Shown: positions 50,846-59,645 of the stretch, piece by piece | Position numbering within the stretch: the stretch's first letter is position 1 | Layout: every line of letters begins with the position of its first letter | Source: CAG-791 sp963591995 | GTDB lineage: Bacteria; Bacillota; Clostridia; Lachnospirales; Lachnospiraceae | Direction of reading: 5' to 3' | Assembly: GCA_963591995.1 (NCBI GenBank) | Contig: CAVAUJ010000001.1 | Span: 1-64,000, forward strand | Length of the DNA stretch: 64,000 nt | The notes under the pieces: generated by a model | Told to the model about the DNA's origin: nothing | What the model saw: the letters and a program-made list of their open reading frames with translations, nothing else | Database searches by the model: none | Made by a program: the position numbers and the translations under genes

Positions 50846-52873
50846 TTATCTGGTTTTCAGGAAAATTTCCTCCCGGCTCGCCTTTTCGTCGCCGGGATAA
50901 GCCGCCCGATAGGACGTCATCAGCGTCTTTGCGGTTTCGAAATCCCCCTTGTGCTCATAACAGATGATCTCGTTGAGGGAAAGGCTCTGAAGATATTCGC
51001 TGCTGCCGAGATCCTTGCCGCTCTGAAAGGCCTCCAGCGCCGCATCATAATCCGCCATCCGCATGCAGCACATGCCCAGCTGGTTGTAAACCTCCGGGCA
51101 GTTGCTGTTGGCCGCCAGATAGGTTTTGTATACATTGGCAGCGTAATTGTAGTCTCCCAGCGCCTCATAGGTTCTCCCCAGCATCAGCACAACATTCTCA
51201 TCCGTATTGTTGTGCAGCTGCTCCAGATTCACCCTGGCGGTTTCATAATCCTGGCTGTAATAGGCCAGTCTCCCCTTGTCGTACCCGGACATGCTGCTGC
51301 CGTTCCTGTTCAGCGCATCCTGCAGGTATGCAATGCCCTCTGTCTCATGGCCGTTATCCGCCAGCACCGTATATACCGAGAGCAGGCGGTCGTAGTTGTC
51401 GGGCTCGAGGGCGATGGCCCTTGCGAAATCCTTCTCCATTCCGTCCGTGTCGCCCAGCTGCAGCTTCACCGCTCCCCGCAGGAGTGCGGCATCCGCATCC
51501 CTCGGCCGCATTGTCGCAATGGCATCATAGATCTCCAGCGCCTCCTCATAATTTCCCAGCTTGTAGTAGCAGACGCCCAGATAATAGTTGATGTCGTATT
51601 CCGTTTCGGTCGGCACGATGCCGGAGGCCTGAAGGGCTGACTCCAGCGCCGATGCGGCGCTCCGGTAATCTCCCAGTCCCATATAGGCGATGCCGAGAAG
51701 CCTGCGGTTCTCCTCGGTATCCTCTCCCTCCCGGATCCTGCTGTTCAATGCATCGGCCGCCGCCTGATAGGCTCCTGCCTCCAGAAGCTTGGACTCTGTC
51801 GTGGAGGTGCTCTCCGTCTGTGTTCCGTCTGTACCCGGCGCCGCCGTACAGCCGCCGAGCAGCCCCGGCAGCAGGAGAACGCCAAGGAGTACCGGAAGAA
51901 CCGCGGTGCTCTTTCTGTGTCTGCCCTGCGGCAGCTGCACCAGCACAATGGCCCCTGCCATCAAAGCACAGCCTGCCAGCTCTCTTGCGGATAAGGTCTG
52001 GTGCAGAAAGAGGAAGCCGGACACGGCACTGATCACCGATTCCAGTGACATGATCAGGGAAGCAATGGAGGGATCCGCGCCCTTTTGTCCCAGAATCTGC
52101 AGGGTATAGGCAATGCCGCTCGAGAAAATGCCGGCATAAGCCAGCGAGACCAAAGCCCCCGCCGACACACCCGACAGAGCAAGGGTTCCCTGTCCTGCGG
52201 CAATCAGTGTTCCCAGAATCCCCGTCGTCAGGAATTGCACAAAGGACAGCTCCACACCGTCTGTGCCCGGCGCGAAGTGGTCCACGCTCATGATCTGCAC
52301 AGCGAAGGCCAGCGCACACAAAAGGAGCATTCCCTCCCATTTTCCGATGGAAAAGCTCTCTCCCGGCTTCATGCACAGAAGAAACAGCCCCGCCGCCGCA
52401 ACGGCCGCGCCGATCCAGACCTTTGCACTCGATCTCCCGGTGAACAGGAGGGAGAGAAGCGGCACCAGAACGATGTAAAGTGCGGTAAGAAAACCGGCTT
52501 TTCCCACGGTCACCTGCGGGATTGCCACCTGCTGAAGCCAGGAGGCGACAAGAAGTGCCGTCCCGCAGATCATTCCGCCCCGCACGGCCCTCCGGTGATC
52601 CGGCTGCTGCACCTGTCGGTCACCCTGCCGCATTCTTCTGCCGCGCAGGCCGGCGCGCACAAGAAGAAGCGGAAGGAGCACCGCGGCCCCCATGAGAAAG
52701 CGCAGTCCCACGAAGGCCATCGCATCGATCTCCTCGCCCCCCACGCTCTGTGCCACAAAGGCGGTTCCCCAGATCAATGATCCAAGGAAGCAATATACCG
52801 CATTGCTCAGGGGCATTCCCGGCCGCGCCGGGTTCGTCTGCCCTTTCGTCTTCGTCTGGTCGTTTCGTGTCAT
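50846..52873 (-). CDS. DMT/EamA permease fused to a TPR lipoprotein
   Basis: 675 aa. Residues ~20-320 are a complete ten-helix EamA permease (FLGSLIWGTAFVAQSVGGEEIDAM at the start, SLIMSLESVISAVSGFLFLHQTL in the second half, LMAGAIVLVQL as the last helix). Without a stop it continues RHRKSTAVLPVLLGVLLLPGLLGGC, a standard lipoprotein signal with lipobox LGGC, and then ~310 residues of TPR repeats (YLGVCYYKLGNYEEALEIYDAI, VLMLGRTYEALGDYNYAANVYKTYL, VYNQLGMCCMRMADYDAALEAF). No internal start with a ribosome site is seen before the lipobox. ATG 52873 follows AGAGGCG. The TPR part should lie outside the cell. Confidence 0.85.
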   Translation of the reverse strand: MTRNDQTKTKGQTNPARPGMPLSNAVYCFLGSLIWGTAFVAQSVGGEEIDAMAFVGLRFLMGAAVLLPLLLVRAGLRGRRMRQGDRQVQQPDHRRAVRGGMICGTALLVASWLQQVAIPQVTVGKAGFLTALYIVLVPLLSLLFTGRSSAKVWIGAAVAAAGLFLLCMKPGESFSIGKWEGMLLLCALAFAVQIMSVDHFAPGTDGVELSFVQFLTTGILGTLIAAGQGTLALSGVSAGALVSLAYAGIFSSGIAYTLQILGQKGADPSIASLIMSLESVISAVSGFLFLHQTLSARELAGCALMAGAIVLVQLPQGRHRKSTAVLPVLLGVLLLPGLLGGCTAAPGTDGTQTESTSTTESKLLEAGAYQAAADALNSRIREGEDTEENRRLLGIAYMGLGDYRSAASALESALQASGIVPTETEYDINYYLGVCYYKLGNYEEALEIYDAIATMRPRDADAALLRGAVKLQLGDTDGMEKDFARAIALEPDNYDRLLSVYTVLADNGHETEGIAYLQDALNRNGSSMSGYDKGRLAYYSQDYETARVNLEQLHNNTDENVVLMLGRTYEALGDYNYAANVYKTYLAANSNCPEVYNQLGMCCMRMADYDAALEAFQSGKDLGSSEYLQSLSLNEIICYEHKGDFETAKTLMTSYRAAYPGDEKASREEIFLKTR

Positions 52874-52884
52874 TTCGCCTCTTT

Positions 52885-53124
52885 TCAATGCTCCTCAAAT
52901 GCCACCTTTACATAATAGCCCCGTTCGTTTTCCTCGATGGAGATCACCTCTCCCTCACAGGCCCGGAGCCGCTTCGTGAACGGAACATTCCCGCTCATGG
53001 CAAGCGACGGATCAATCGTATAATAGTAATTGCTCGGCAGCAGTCCTTCCGACACGGTCACATGATCGCCCTCCTTTAAGAGCCCCTGCCGTTCCATCTT
53101 GAATTCCATTTCTCTTCGTGCCAT
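52885..53124 (-). CDS. Unknown 79-aa protein
   Basis: Small soluble protein, no function recognised: MARREMEFKMERQGLLKEGD then HVTVSEGLLPSNYYYTID, ending KRLRACEGEVISIEENERGYYVKVAFEEH, a beta-rich SH3-like or KOW-like look. The ATG at 53124 follows AAGGA; the longer open frame upstream is the repeat array and is not coding. 11 nt before the fusion gene, so probably co-transcribed. Confidence 0.7.
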   Translation of the reverse strand: MARREMEFKMERQGLLKEGDHVTVSEGLLPSNYYYTIDPSLAMSGNVPFTKRLRACEGEVISIEENERGYYVKVAFEEH

Positions 53125-53168
53125 GGATTTCCTTCCTGCTGCGCCTCCTCCCGCAATCGTAAAGCAAT

Positions 53169-53264
53169 CGCAACGATGCCGAGCCACAACGATTCCGGGC
53201 CGCAACGATTCTGAGCTGCAGCGACTCCGGGCCGCAACGATTCTAAGCTGCAATGATTCCGCGC
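53169..53264 (-). repeat. Six 16-nt tandem repeats in the leader of the 79-aa gene
   Basis: Forward consensus CGCAACGATTCCGGGC in six exact-length units starting at 53169, 53185, 53201, 53217, 53233 and 53249; most units differ by 1-4 bases. Lies between a terminator and the 79-aa start, in the place of the promoter. Confidence 0.9.
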
Positions 53265-53273
53265 ACCATTCGC

Positions 53274-53299
53274 AAAAGCGCACCAGTCTCCTGGTGCGC
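53274..53299 (-). terminator. Terminator after the zinc-ribbon TPR gene
   Basis: Minus strand stem GCGCACCAG / CTGGTGCGC, 9 bp, loop GAGA, then TTTT. Ends the transcript of 53335-55167. Confidence 0.8.
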
Positions 53300-53334
53300 C
53301 TTTCCTCCGGCGGCCAAACCGCTGCCATCCGTGA

Positions 53335-55167
53335 TCATTCCTGTGTATTCGCCGCTCCGGCAGTCCCGCTGCCCGTTGCGGTCCCGTTGCCCGTCGCGGT
53401 GCCGTCTGCCGCTCCGGCCGTGCCCGCGGCGCTTCCCGTTGTCCCGGCGGTATCAGCTGTACCTGTCGTTCCGTTGGCAGCGTCTGTACCTGCCGTCCCG
53501 GCGGTTTCACCGATGCCTGTTGTCCCGCCGGTGCTCTCTGCCGTGTCCGATCCGGCGGCAGCGCCCGTCTGCGCCGTCACCTCCGGCAGCTGCGCCAGCA
53601 GCGCATTGGCCTTCGTCGTGTACTCGGAATCCGGGTATGCCTTTGCCAGTCCCTGAATCACTTCCCGCGCCTTGCTGATGTAGTCCGCGGTCTGCGTCTG
53701 ATCCTCCGACGCCTCGTACAGCTGATAATAGCTGTCCGCAAGATAATATTGCCGCTGCGGCCAGGTCTGCCCGTAGCCGGAGGTGTCCTCGAACTTATTC
53801 GCCATTTCCAGATTGGTCATGGCCGTCTCGTAATCCGGCGTCTCCTTCTCGTAGGCCTCGATTCCGGCCGTTGCATAATCCTGCAAAATCTGTGCCCGCA
53901 GAAGCGGATACAGATCGTTGTAGAGCTTCACATATTCCTCCGACATATCGTCCGCGGAGGTGTCGGGATCAATCTTCCCCAGGGCGTCTGCCGCATTCTG
54001 CACCTGAACCGAGTCCTCTATGTAGTAGGCCGCGCTCAGCATCAGGGAATTGCGCTTGGACGCAGGATCGTTGCCCGTCTCCGTCAATGCTTCCTGCTCC
54101 TGATAGGTCGTAAGCTCTGCGGTCAGCGTATCCACCTGACTCTCAAGATCCGTGATCCTGGAATCCTTGGTGTCCGATTCCGCCGAGATATCGCGGATCT
54201 GCTGCTGTGTCTCCGAGCGGATGGACTGGACTCTTGCGGGCATGACCACAAAGCCGACGGCCACCGCTCCCACCAGAAGGCCGATGGCACCGCCGTAGAT
54301 CCAGGACGGAAGACCGAAGCCGTCCACGCCGGGATTTCTCGCATTGACCGGCTGGATAATGGTCTCATTGTCCGCGGTGTATTTGATCACACTGCCGACC
54401 TTCGGCTTCTGCTTCCTGCGCGACTTTCCTCTCGCCGCATTTGCCCCTGTTCCGGTTCCGTCAAGTCCCGCCGTCTTTACCGTACGTACGCTGCCGGTGC
54501 GGCCGTGCCCGTTCTTGCCGGCGGTGCCGGATTCCGGTGCAAGCTGCAGCTCCACTTCCTTGCGATACCGCAGGGTGTCCGTATTGTTGACATCCAGCGC
54601 AAGGCACTTCTGAATCTCCTTTGCCGCCCGCTTGTACTGCTTGCTCTCGATGTAAAGGAGCACCAGCAGCTGTCTTGCCCGAAGATAGTGCGGATTGACG
54701 GTCAGTACTTTTTTCAGCTGCAGAACGGCCACATCCAGATTGCCCGAGTAGCAGCACTCCAGAGCATGGTTGTAGCGCTCAATGGAAGCGTCGAGATTCT
54801 CCATGGTCTGCCGGCTGGCCTGCACCTGCGCCAGATAATCCGCTCCCGGATTGTTCTTGCGGTGAAGACGCTCGTCGTTGATGTTCTTGGATATCACCCA
54901 TTCCGACAGCGCCGCCACCGTTTCGCCGATCTCATAGTAAATCAGTCCCAGCAGATTCCTGGCATCCAGATTGTCCTTGTTGAACCACAGGCTGTTTTTC
55001 AACGCCAGAATGGCACCGGTAAGATCCCTTACCTGTGCCTTCTGCAGTCCGTCATTGTAAAGATAGTTCGACGTATATATGATTTTCTTGTATGTCGCCA
55101 CATCCGCTCCGCAGTTGGGACAATGATCCGTCCTGTTGAGCTCGCAGCCGCATTTGTAGCAATACAT
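53335..55167 (-). CDS. Zinc-ribbon TPR membrane protein
   Basis: 610 aa, function unknown. N-terminal zinc ribbon CYKCGCELNRTDHCPNCG (Cys3/6/16/19), then TPR repeats to about residue 200 (AILALKNSLWFNKDNLDARNLLGLIYYEIGETVAALSEW), a basic linker (KSRRKQKPKVGS), one transmembrane segment (WIYGGAIGLLVGAVAVGFVV, ~295-315), a coiled coil (ETQQQIRDISAESDTKDSRITDLESQVDTLTAEL), further TPR-like helices, and a Gly/Thr/Ala-rich tail. So cytoplasmic TPRs and an extracytoplasmic helical domain. Start at 55167. It is 2 nt after the 63-aa gene. Confidence 0.82.
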   Translation of the reverse strand: MYCYKCGCELNRTDHCPNCGADVATYKKIIYTSNYLYNDGLQKAQVRDLTGAILALKNSLWFNKDNLDARNLLGLIYYEIGETVAALSEWVISKNINDERLHRKNNPGADYLAQVQASRQTMENLDASIERYNHALECCYSGNLDVAVLQLKKVLTVNPHYLRARQLLVLLYIESKQYKRAAKEIQKCLALDVNNTDTLRYRKEVELQLAPESGTAGKNGHGRTGSVRTVKTAGLDGTGTGANAARGKSRRKQKPKVGSVIKYTADNETIIQPVNARNPGVDGFGLPSWIYGGAIGLLVGAVAVGFVVMPARVQSIRSETQQQIRDISAESDTKDSRITDLESQVDTLTAELTTYQEQEALTETGNDPASKRNSLMLSAAYYIEDSVQVQNAADALGKIDPDTSADDMSEEYVKLYNDLYPLLRAQILQDYATAGIEAYEKETPDYETAMTNLEMANKFEDTSGYGQTWPQRQYYLADSYYQLYEASEDQTQTADYISKAREVIQGLAKAYPDSEYTTKANALLAQLPEVTAQTGAAAGSDTAESTGGTTGIGETAGTAGTDAANGTTGTADTAGTTGSAAGTAGAADGTATGNGTATGSGTAGAANTQE

Positions 55168-55169
55168 GC

Positions 55170-55361
55170 CTACATCATCCCCATCGTACGCGCCGCACCG
55201 GCGTGGGCCGGTGAGCTTTCCGCGCCGTATACGCCGTCCTTGGTCATGCGGAGCATGACATCCACCATATCCTTCATATCCTGATTGTAGATCGCATTCT
55301 CTACGTCATTGATCTCCAGGCTGGGATGAAATTTCTTGATCTCCTCATCAAAATTAATCAT
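55170..55361 (-). CDS. Unknown 63-aa protein
   Basis: MINFDEEIKKFHPSLEINDVENAIYNQDMKDMVDVMLRM and a flexible end GVYGAESSPAHAGAARTMGMM. No family recognised. It lies between valS (33 nt) and the zinc-ribbon TPR gene (2 nt), so it may be a partner of the latter. Its start has GGTGAGG close to the ATG. Confidence 0.7.
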   Translation of the reverse strand: MINFDEEIKKFHPSLEINDVENAIYNQDMKDMVDVMLRMTKDGVYGAESSPAHAGAARTMGMM

Positions 55362-55394
55362 AGCCTCACCGGACTCCCTTCGCTGCCGAGATGC

Positions 55395-58067
55395 CTATTG
55401 CAAAGTCTTCAGCTGCTGCAGCATTGCCTCGACCGATTCATACTGGAGACGGTATTTCTCCTGCTTTTCCTTCTCTTCGGCAATCTTCGATGCCGGCGCC
55501 TTGGCAAGGAATCTCTCGTTGGAGAGCATACCCTCCGAGCGCTTCAGCTCACCCGCAAGGCGCTTTTGCTCGCCGGAGAGGCGTTTTACCTCCGCCTCGA
55601 TGTCCAGAAGATCCTGCATCGGGACAAAGAAGGTGGCAAAGGGCTCGATGACCGACACCGTTCCCTCCGGAATGCCTTCCTGATCCTTCTGGAGCACCAC
55701 CTCGTTGGCATAGGCCAGCGTCTCAAAGAAAAGCCGGTCCTTGCGGAATACATCCAGAATCTTCTCATCCGCGGATACCACGTACACCTTGGATTTTCTG
55801 GAGGGCGCCACATTGCGATCGCTCCGCATCTTGCGAATGCCGGATACCGCGTCCTTGATCATGGCGATGTCCTTCTCCTCTGCGGGGAACGAGAAACGTT
55901 CCTCCCAGACCGGCCATGCCGAAATCATGATGGAGGTCTCCTTCGTCTGGACGGTGGTGAAAATCTCCTCCGTGATGAAGGGCATGTACGGATGCAGGAG
56001 CTTTAAGCTCCCGATGAGAACGGTCTGCAGCGTCCACAATGCCGCCTCCTTGCCCGCCGCATCGTCCGTGCGGTAAAGGCGCGGCTTCACCATTTCGATG
56101 TACCAGTCGCAGAACTCGCCCCAGATAAAGTCATAGACCTTCTGCACGGCGATGCCCAGCTCGAATTTCTCCATGTTCTCCGTCACATCCTTCACAACGG
56201 TATTGAAGGTAGACAGAACCCACTTATCCTCCGGCTGCAGCCCCTCCGGCATTGCCGCAGGATCCGCTTCCTTTCCGTCCTCCATGTTCATCATGATGAA
56301 CCGGGTAGCGTTCCAGATCTTGTTGGCAAAATTGCGGCTGTTCTCCACGCGCTCCATATAGAACCGCATGTCGTTGCCCGGTGCGTTGCCGGTAATCAGC
56401 GTCAGACGCAGTGCGTCGGCGCCGTATTGATTGATGATCTCGAGCGGATCAATGCCGTTCCCGAGAGACTTGGACATCTTTCTCCCCTGCGCATCGCGGA
56501 CCAGTCCGTGGAAGAGGACCGTCTTGAAGGGGCGTTCGCCCATCTGCTCGTAGCCGGAGAAAATCATCCGGATCACCCAGAAGAAAATAATGTCGTAGCC
56601 GGTTACCAGCACATCCGTGGGATAGAAATACTTCAGATCCTCGGTCTCCTCCGGCCAGCCAAGGGTTTCAAACGGCCAGAGAGCGGACGAAAACCAGGTG
56701 TCCAGCGTATCCGGATCCTGCGTCAGATGCTCGCTCCCGCATTTCGGGCAGCTGCAGGGTGCCGCAGACGCCACAATCGTCTCTCCGCAGTCATCGCAAT
56801 ACCAGGCCGGAATCCGATGGCCCCACCACAGCTGTCTGGAAATGCACCAGTCCTTGATGTTGTTGGTCCAGTTGTAGTAGGTCTTCTCCATGCTCTTGGG
56901 AATGAGCCGGATTTCTCCCTCCTCAACGGCCTTCACGGCGGGCTTTATCAGCTCGTCCATCTTTACGAACCACTGCTCCTTCACCATCGGCTCCACCGTG
57001 GTGCCGCAGCGATCGTGCGTGCCGACATTGTGTGTAAGGTCCTCAATGGCCACCAGAAGGCCCATGGAATCCAGTTCCTTTACGATCGCCTCTCTGGCCT
57101 CATAGCGGTCCATCCCCTCATACCGGCCGCCGTTCTCATTGATGGTGGCATCGTCGTTGAGGATGTTGATCACCGGAAGATTGTGGCGCTTTCCCACTTC
57201 AAAATCGTTGGGGTCATGGGCGGGCGTAATCTTCACGACGCCGGTCCCGGCCTCGGGATCTGCGTGCTCATCGCCCACGATCGGAATCGGACGGTTCACG
57301 ATGGGCAGCATCACCATCTGTCCGATGAGGTCCTTGTAGCGCTCATCCTCCGGGTTGACGGCAACGGCGGTATCGCCCAGCATGGTCTCCGGACGCGTGG
57401 TTGCGAATTCCAGAAACCGTGTCGTGCTCACACTGCCGTCCGCCTCCATCAGCGGATATTTGATATGCCAGAAATGGCTGGCCTGCTCCTTGTACTCCAC
57501 CTCGGCATCCGAAATCGAGGTCCGGCACACCGGGCACCAGTTGACCATGCGGTTGCCCTTGTAAATCCAGCCCTTCTCGTGCATCTTCACGAAGGTCTCG
57601 GTGACCGCCCTGTTGCAGCCCTCGTCCATGGTGAAGCGCTCGCGGTCCCAGTCGCAGGAGGAGCCGAGCTTCTTGAGCTGGTTCACAATGCGGCGGCCGT
57701 ACTCCTCGCGCCACTCCCAGCACTTCTCAAGGAATCCCTCACGCCCCAGATCCGCCTTCGTGATTCCCTGCTTTTTGAGCTCGTTGATGACCTTTACCTC
57801 CGTTGCAATGGAGGCATGGTCCGTTCCCGGCTGCCACAGCGCATTGTAGCCCTGCATTCTCTTGAAGCGAATGAGGATGTCCTGCATGGTCTGGTCCAGG
57901 GCATGCCCCATGTGCAGCTGTCCCGTGATATTCGGCGGCGGGATCACAATCGTGAACGGCGTCCTGCTGTGGTCTACCTCCGCGTGAAAATACTTTTTCG
58001 CTTCCCAATTTTCATAAATCCGATCCTCGATAAGCTTCGGATCGTAGGTCTTTGTCAATTCCTTCAT
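55395..58067 (-). CDS. valS: Valyl-tRNA synthetase
   Basis: Class I synthetase for tRNA-Val (890 aa). HIGH motif as HMGH (residues 52-55) in PPPNITGQLHMGHALDQT, editing domain (MLGDTAVAVNPEDERY), zinc-type CPVC and CDDCGE-CPKCGSEH motifs, KMSKS in GRKMSKSLGNGIDP, and a C-terminal coiled-coil arm (VKRLSGEQKRLAGELKRSEGML). The start is 8 nt after the stop of the carrier-protein gene, so it is in one transcript with the ligase trio. No T-box motif is visible upstream. Confidence 0.98.
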   Translation of the reverse strand: MKELTKTYDPKLIEDRIYENWEAKKYFHAEVDHSRTPFTIVIPPPNITGQLHMGHALDQTMQDILIRFKRMQGYNALWQPGTDHASIATEVKVINELKKQGITKADLGREGFLEKCWEWREEYGRRIVNQLKKLGSSCDWDRERFTMDEGCNRAVTETFVKMHEKGWIYKGNRMVNWCPVCRTSISDAEVEYKEQASHFWHIKYPLMEADGSVSTTRFLEFATTRPETMLGDTAVAVNPEDERYKDLIGQMVMLPIVNRPIPIVGDEHADPEAGTGVVKITPAHDPNDFEVGKRHNLPVINILNDDATINENGGRYEGMDRYEAREAIVKELDSMGLLVAIEDLTHNVGTHDRCGTTVEPMVKEQWFVKMDELIKPAVKAVEEGEIRLIPKSMEKTYYNWTNNIKDWCISRQLWWGHRIPAWYCDDCGETIVASAAPCSCPKCGSEHLTQDPDTLDTWFSSALWPFETLGWPEETEDLKYFYPTDVLVTGYDIIFFWVIRMIFSGYEQMGERPFKTVLFHGLVRDAQGRKMSKSLGNGIDPLEIINQYGADALRLTLITGNAPGNDMRFYMERVENSRNFANKIWNATRFIMMNMEDGKEADPAAMPEGLQPEDKWVLSTFNTVVKDVTENMEKFELGIAVQKVYDFIWGEFCDWYIEMVKPRLYRTDDAAGKEAALWTLQTVLIGSLKLLHPYMPFITEEIFTTVQTKETSIMISAWPVWEERFSFPAEEKDIAMIKDAVSGIRKMRSDRNVAPSRKSKVYVVSADEKILDVFRKDRLFFETLAYANEVVLQKDQEGIPEGTVSVIEPFATFFVPMQDLLDIEAEVKRLSGEQKRLAGELKRSEGMLSNERFLAKAPASKIAEEKEKQEKYRLQYESVEAMLQQLKTLQ

Positions 58068-58075
58068 GTTGCCTG

Positions 58076-58303
58076 TTATGCCTCCTGGAGCCTTTGTACC
58101 ATTGCGTAAAGAGCCTTTGCGCTGTTGAAATTCGCAGGAACAATCTCCCCTGCCGGAATCGAAATGTCATATTCCTCATTCAAGGCGCTGATGATCTGCA
58201 GAATATCAAAGGAATCCAGAATCCCGTCATCGATCAGTGTCTCGCAGCCTGCAAAATCCACATCGTCCTTAATGTCTTCCAGCAATGCAATCAGTTCTTC
58301 CAT
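58076..58303 (-). CDS. Acyl/aminoacyl carrier protein
   Basis: 75-aa stand-alone carrier protein. The phosphopantetheine site is Ser31 in DDGILDSFDILQII, the (D)S motif seen in DltC-type and other non-fatty-acid carriers rather than the DSLD/E of FabAcpP. It follows the PLP decarboxylase by 30 nt and is 8 nt from valS. Expected to hold the product of the adjacent ligase and to deliver it to, or receive it from, the decarboxylase. Confidence 0.88.
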   Translation of the reverse strand: MEELIALLEDIKDDVDFAGCETLIDDGILDSFDILQIISALNEEYDISIPAGEIVPANFNSAKALYAMVQRLQEA

Positions 58304-58333
58304 GTGTTTTCCTTCCTGCCGCAGCCCCGGCCT

Positions 58334-59617
58334 TCACAGTGTAAACTGCGGTGTGTTGATCTGACTTGAATCCACAAAATCCCGCACCAGACGAACGTCT
58401 GAACTACCATTATATAACACAATGCGCGGCATTTTTCTACTGAGGAAGAGATAGATGCCCTCGGTCACAGAGTACGCGCCGATGTTCTCGAATACAAGGA
58501 CATCGCCCGGCAGGGGCTCTGCCATAAACCGTGAACGCACCAGATCGTCATTGGTGGTACAGAGGCTCCCGCAGATGGCCCAGTTCCCGTAATGCTCTTC
58601 TTTCGAAGCTTCTTCGGATGTTTCTTCGGGATGATCCGGGATTCTCCGGTATTGCACGCGATCCATCGGTGCGTCCGCACAGCCGTTTCCCCGCAGATGC
58701 CGGATCACCGGCTCCTTCATCCCCATGATCTGCCCCAGATAGCTGACGTGATGGATGCCTCCGTCCACGATGCAATATTGCTTTCCGTCCTCCATCCGCT
58801 TGCTGTCGGCCACCCTGGTCAGGTAAAAGCCGCAGGACGCCGTGTAAAACCGTCCCGCCTCCACCGTAAGCTCCGACCACTGTGCCGCCTCCTGAAGATA
58901 AGGTGCCAGCTCCCTTGCCGGTGCCAGCGTATCCGAGGCATCTTCTCCCGCAAACAGCGGCACCGGCAGCCCCGGCCCGTACTCCAGCCGCCGCAGCCGG
59001 AAATGATAGGTCTGCTCCACTTCATCAAAGAGGTCCCTGAGCATCTGCAGCTCCTCTTTTTGCCGGTGCAGCTCCTTGTTCTTCCTCTGCGTTCCGACAA
59101 AATAATGAATGCCCGCAAAGTCCAGATGCGGGTACTCCTCTCTCCTTGCAATGACCGACAGAAGATCCCGGCGGGACATCCCGAATTGTGCGCCGGAATG
59201 CAGCCGCAGCAGCACCGGCAGGCGGTGCTGCGATGTTTTCCGGCTCTTTGCCGCCTTTTCCAGCAATTCCACATGACGCAGGGATTCCGCTGTGCACACT
59301 CCCACTTCATCGGTGATCACCGCCTCTGCCACATCCTCCGGCTCCTTATTGACACCGGAATAGACGATCCGGTCCATAGGAACCTGCAGCCTTTCGCAGA
59401 TGGAAAGCTCCCCGGGGCTGCACACCTCCAGACAGGAAACCTCCTGCAGCATGGCCGGGATGAGGAAGGGATTCGCCTTGATGGAATAGCACAGATGTAT
59501 CCCGCTGCCGAAAATCCCGCGGATTTCCCGCATGCGTTCCCGCAGTTCCTCCACATCGAACACGTAGGTCGGTGTTCCGAACCGCTGCGTCACCTGAATG
59601 AGTGCCTGGTCTGTCAT
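58334..59617 (-). CDS. PLP-dependent decarboxylase, LysA/ornithine-decarboxylase fold (type III)
   Basis: 427 aa, alanine-racemase-type barrel. PLP lysine Lys47 in LCYSIKANPF, phosphate-binding EYGPG, HYFVGTQ replacing HFHVGSQ, EAGRFYTASCGFYLTRV, and active-site Cys353 in CGSLCTTNDDLV. It is not close to canonical LysA: the DAPDC signature segments are changed and no lys gene is adjacent. BtrK-type and exosortase-A-associated decarboxylases of this fold act on carrier-bound substrates, consistent with the ligase upstream and ACP downstream. ATG 59617 follows AGGAGAAGG. Substrate unknown. Confidence 0.88.
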   Translation of the reverse strand: MTDQALIQVTQRFGTPTYVFDVEELRERMREIRGIFGSGIHLCYSIKANPFLIPAMLQEVSCLEVCSPGELSICERLQVPMDRIVYSGVNKEPEDVAEAVITDEVGVCTAESLRHVELLEKAAKSRKTSQHRLPVLLRLHSGAQFGMSRRDLLSVIARREEYPHLDFAGIHYFVGTQRKNKELHRQKEELQMLRDLFDEVEQTYHFRLRRLEYGPGLPVPLFAGEDASDTLAPARELAPYLQEAAQWSELTVEAGRFYTASCGFYLTRVADSKRMEDGKQYCIVDGGIHHVSYLGQIMGMKEPVIRHLRGNGCADAPMDRVQYRRIPDHPEETSEEASKEEHYGNWAICGSLCTTNDDLVRSRFMAEPLPGDVLVFENIGAYSVTEGIYLFLSRKMPRIVLYNGSSDVRLVRDFVDSSQINTPQFTL

Positions 59618-59645
59618 ATTCGATATCCTTCTCCTGTTATTTTCC

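Noticed and set aside
53125..53328. N-terminal extension of the 79-aa protein
   Set aside because: Consists of the translated 16-nt repeat array and terminator; an ATG with a good ribosome site lies at 53124.
53335..53620. CRISPR-like or minisatellite array at the end of the zinc-ribbon TPR gene
   Set aside because: It is a low-complexity Gly/Thr/Ala-coding tail with irregular units and no spacers.
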